Assembly (NCBI GenBank): GCA_021804595.1
Contig: JAJZHH010000013.1
Coordinates: 1 to 36,925, forward strand
Origin: Pseudomonadota bacterium
GTDB lineage: Bacteria; Pseudomonadota; Gammaproteobacteria; Burkholderiales; Burkholderiaceae_C
DNA: 36,925 bases
Reading direction: 5' to 3'
This document shows, in pieces, positions 35,974 through 36,925 of this stretch. The notes beneath the pieces were generated by a model, which searched no databases, was not told where the DNA came from, and saw only the letters and a list, made by a program, of their open reading frames with translations. Both the position numbers and the translations under genes were made by a program. Positions within the stretch are counted from its first letter, which is position 1, and every line of letters begins with the position of its first letter.

Positions 35974-36600
35974 TCAGCGCGCCGCGCTGGCCGCGGCGGC
36001 CGCGGTGCGCGCCCACAGCGGCTGCATGCGCTGGCGCAGCGCGGCGTACTGCGCGTGCGTCTGCGCGATCACCTGCTGCTGGCCGGCGATCAGCTGCTGC
36101 TGCTGGCGGCGCAGCAAGGCGTTGGCTTCGAAGCGGTTGCGCAAGTCGGGCGGGTAGTGGCCATCGGGGTAGAACTGCGCGTCCTGCAACAGCCGCGTGC
36201 GTTCGGCGGCGAGGTCGTGCAGGCTTTGCCGGGCGTTGGCGATCAGCGCCTGCGGCGTGCGCAGGTCGTCGCGTTCGGCGGCGTCCAGCCGCTGCGCGTC
36301 GGGATAGCGCGTCAGCAGCGCGCGCTGTTCGCGCAGCGCGTCGAGCTGGCGCTGCGCGTCTCGCCGCTCGGCGTGCTGGCGTGCGTCGGCGGCGGCCTGC
36401 TGCTGCGGCGACAGGATCACGCGGCGCACGCTGCCGTCGGGGTTGAGTTCGCGACCGCCGTGCAGCATGCAGTCGGCGGTCAGGTGGTCGCTGGTCTGCA
36501 GCGCGCCGCCGGCGCCCGGACAGACGAAAATAGCGGCAAGCGCTCGCTGCGGCAGCATCGCGGCCAGCAGCATCGTCGCGCACAGAGTCGGCAGTCGCAT
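35974..36600 (-). CDS. Small secreted DUF4124-like protein with coiled coil
   Basis: A 208-residue exported protein of unknown function. The signal peptide is MRLPTLCATMLLAAMLPQRA with cleavage near ALAA. The first mature part (IFVCPGAGGALQTSDHLTAD then CML) has two Cys and resembles the short DUF4124 domain at the N-terminus of many betaproteobacterial envelope proteins. The rest is Gln/Ala/Arg-rich and probably a long helix or coiled coil (SPQQQAAADARQHAERRDAQ onward). The start at 36600 is chosen because it begins the signal peptide; a GTG at 36645 would bury it. It converges with gatB with only 14 bases between the stops. Confidence 0.7.
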   Translation of the reverse strand: MRLPTLCATMLLAAMLPQRALAAIFVCPGAGGALQTSDHLTADCMLHGGRELNPDGSVRRVILSPQQQAAADARQHAERRDAQRQLDALREQRALLTRYPDAQRLDAAERDDLRTPQALIANARQSLHDLAAERTRLLQDAQFYPDGHYPPDLRNRFEANALLRRQQQQLIAGQQQVIAQTHAQYAALRQRMQPLWARTAAAAASAAR

Positions 36601-36698
36601 TGCGGATCCGGAAGGCCAGAACAGTGGCCGGCGGAACCGGCTCACGATCGCCGCTAGTCTATCGCCCGGCGGCGCCGATACGTCACCTTTGAACTGTA

Positions 36699-36925
36699 AT
36701 GTCCCAAACCAAGAACCTGCGTATCACGACGCTGAACCTCAATGGCATACGCTCGGCCGCGCGCAAGGGCCTCGACGCCTGGCTGCGCGAGCACGCCCGC
36801 CCCGACTGGCTGTGCGTGCAGGAGCTCAAGGCCGGCGCCGCCGACCTCGACGACGGACTGCGCGAGCTCGGCGGGCTGCGCGGTGCCTTCCACCACGCCG
36901 ACAAGGCGGGCTACAGCGGCGTCGG
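36699..36925 (+). CDS. xth: Exodeoxyribonuclease III, 5' part only (runs off the right edge)
   Basis: The first 75 codons of an EEP-family nuclease. It repairs abasic sites in base excision repair and has 3' exonuclease activity. The start of the fold is clear: RITTLNLNGIRSAARKGLDA with metal-site Asn13, then DWLCVQELKAG with metal-ligand Glu42. The later part ends at GYSGVG, the family strand that leads to the catalytic region. The gene continues beyond the window. It is divergent from the DUF4124-like gene across 98 bases in which no promoter boxes stand out. Confidence 0.93.
   Translation, partial: MSQTKNLRITTLNLNGIRSAARKGLDAWLREHARPDWLCVQELKAGAADLDDGLRELGGLRGAFHHADKAGYSGV

Overview
The window is a dense, very GC-rich chromosomal segment. 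Gene content and order point to a betaproteobacterium of the order Burkholderiales: an mreBCD-mrdA-rodA block divergent from gatCAB with xth close by, a DUF3138-type porin, a MocR-type regulator and a LapG/LapD pair. This placement is inferred from gene families, not from a marker-gene comparison. No rRNA, tRNA, insertion sequence, integrase or CRISPR array was seen, and no gene-free stretch exceeds about 250 bases.

Region by region. (1) 1-2586, plus strand: the end of a LapG-type periplasmic cysteine protease followed by a LapD-type c-di-GMP receptor with degenerate GGDEF and EAL domains, the output pair that controls release of a surface adhesin. (2) 2599-5749, minus strand: queA (queuosine tRNA modification) and a secreted protein joining a von Willebrand A-like domain to an OmpA/Pal peptidoglycan-binding domain. 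(3) 5914-17304, minus strand: a large polyamine uptake and catabolism locus. In transcription order it reads puuD/spuA, puuA/spuB, spuC aminotransferase, then potF-potG-potH-potI (ABC transporter), a DUF3138 outer-membrane porin, a strong terminator, a cupin and puuC (aldehyde dehydrogenase). The order of the first part matches the Pseudomonas spuABCD-FGH cluster, without a second binding protein. A divergent MocR/PdxR-type regulator (17522-19015) shares the intergenic region, which carries a perfect 21-nt inverted repeat and helically phased direct repeats. (4) 19055-23808, minus strand: a complete branched-chain amino acid type ABC transporter (livK-H-M-G-F) with a Tat-type binding protein and strong hairpins between livK and livH. 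(5) 24044-26582, minus strand: a PuuB-like FAD oxidase, which would complete the gamma-glutamylputrescine route, and a secreted two-domain rhodanese-like sulfurtransferase. (6) 26699-32575, minus strand: the cell-shape/elongasome cluster mreB-mreC-mreD-mrdA(PBP2)-rodA, with tightly coupled starts. (7) 32731-35959, plus strand: gatC-gatA-gatB, the amidotransferase for Gln-tRNA/Asn-tRNA. (8) 35974-36600, minus strand: a small DUF4124-like secreted protein. From 36699 to the right edge, plus strand: the start of exodeoxyribonuclease III.

Together the polyamine genes could bring putrescine across both membranes (porin, PotFGHI) and degrade it by glutamylation (PuuA-PuuB-PuuC-PuuD) or by direct transamination (SpuC, then PuuC), giving GABA. 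The points most worth following are the porin built into this operon, the MocR regulator with its operator candidates, the LapG whose residues next to the catalytic Cys are changed, the vWA-OmpA fusion with a degenerate MIDAS, and the long proline/alanine-rich tail on PBP2.
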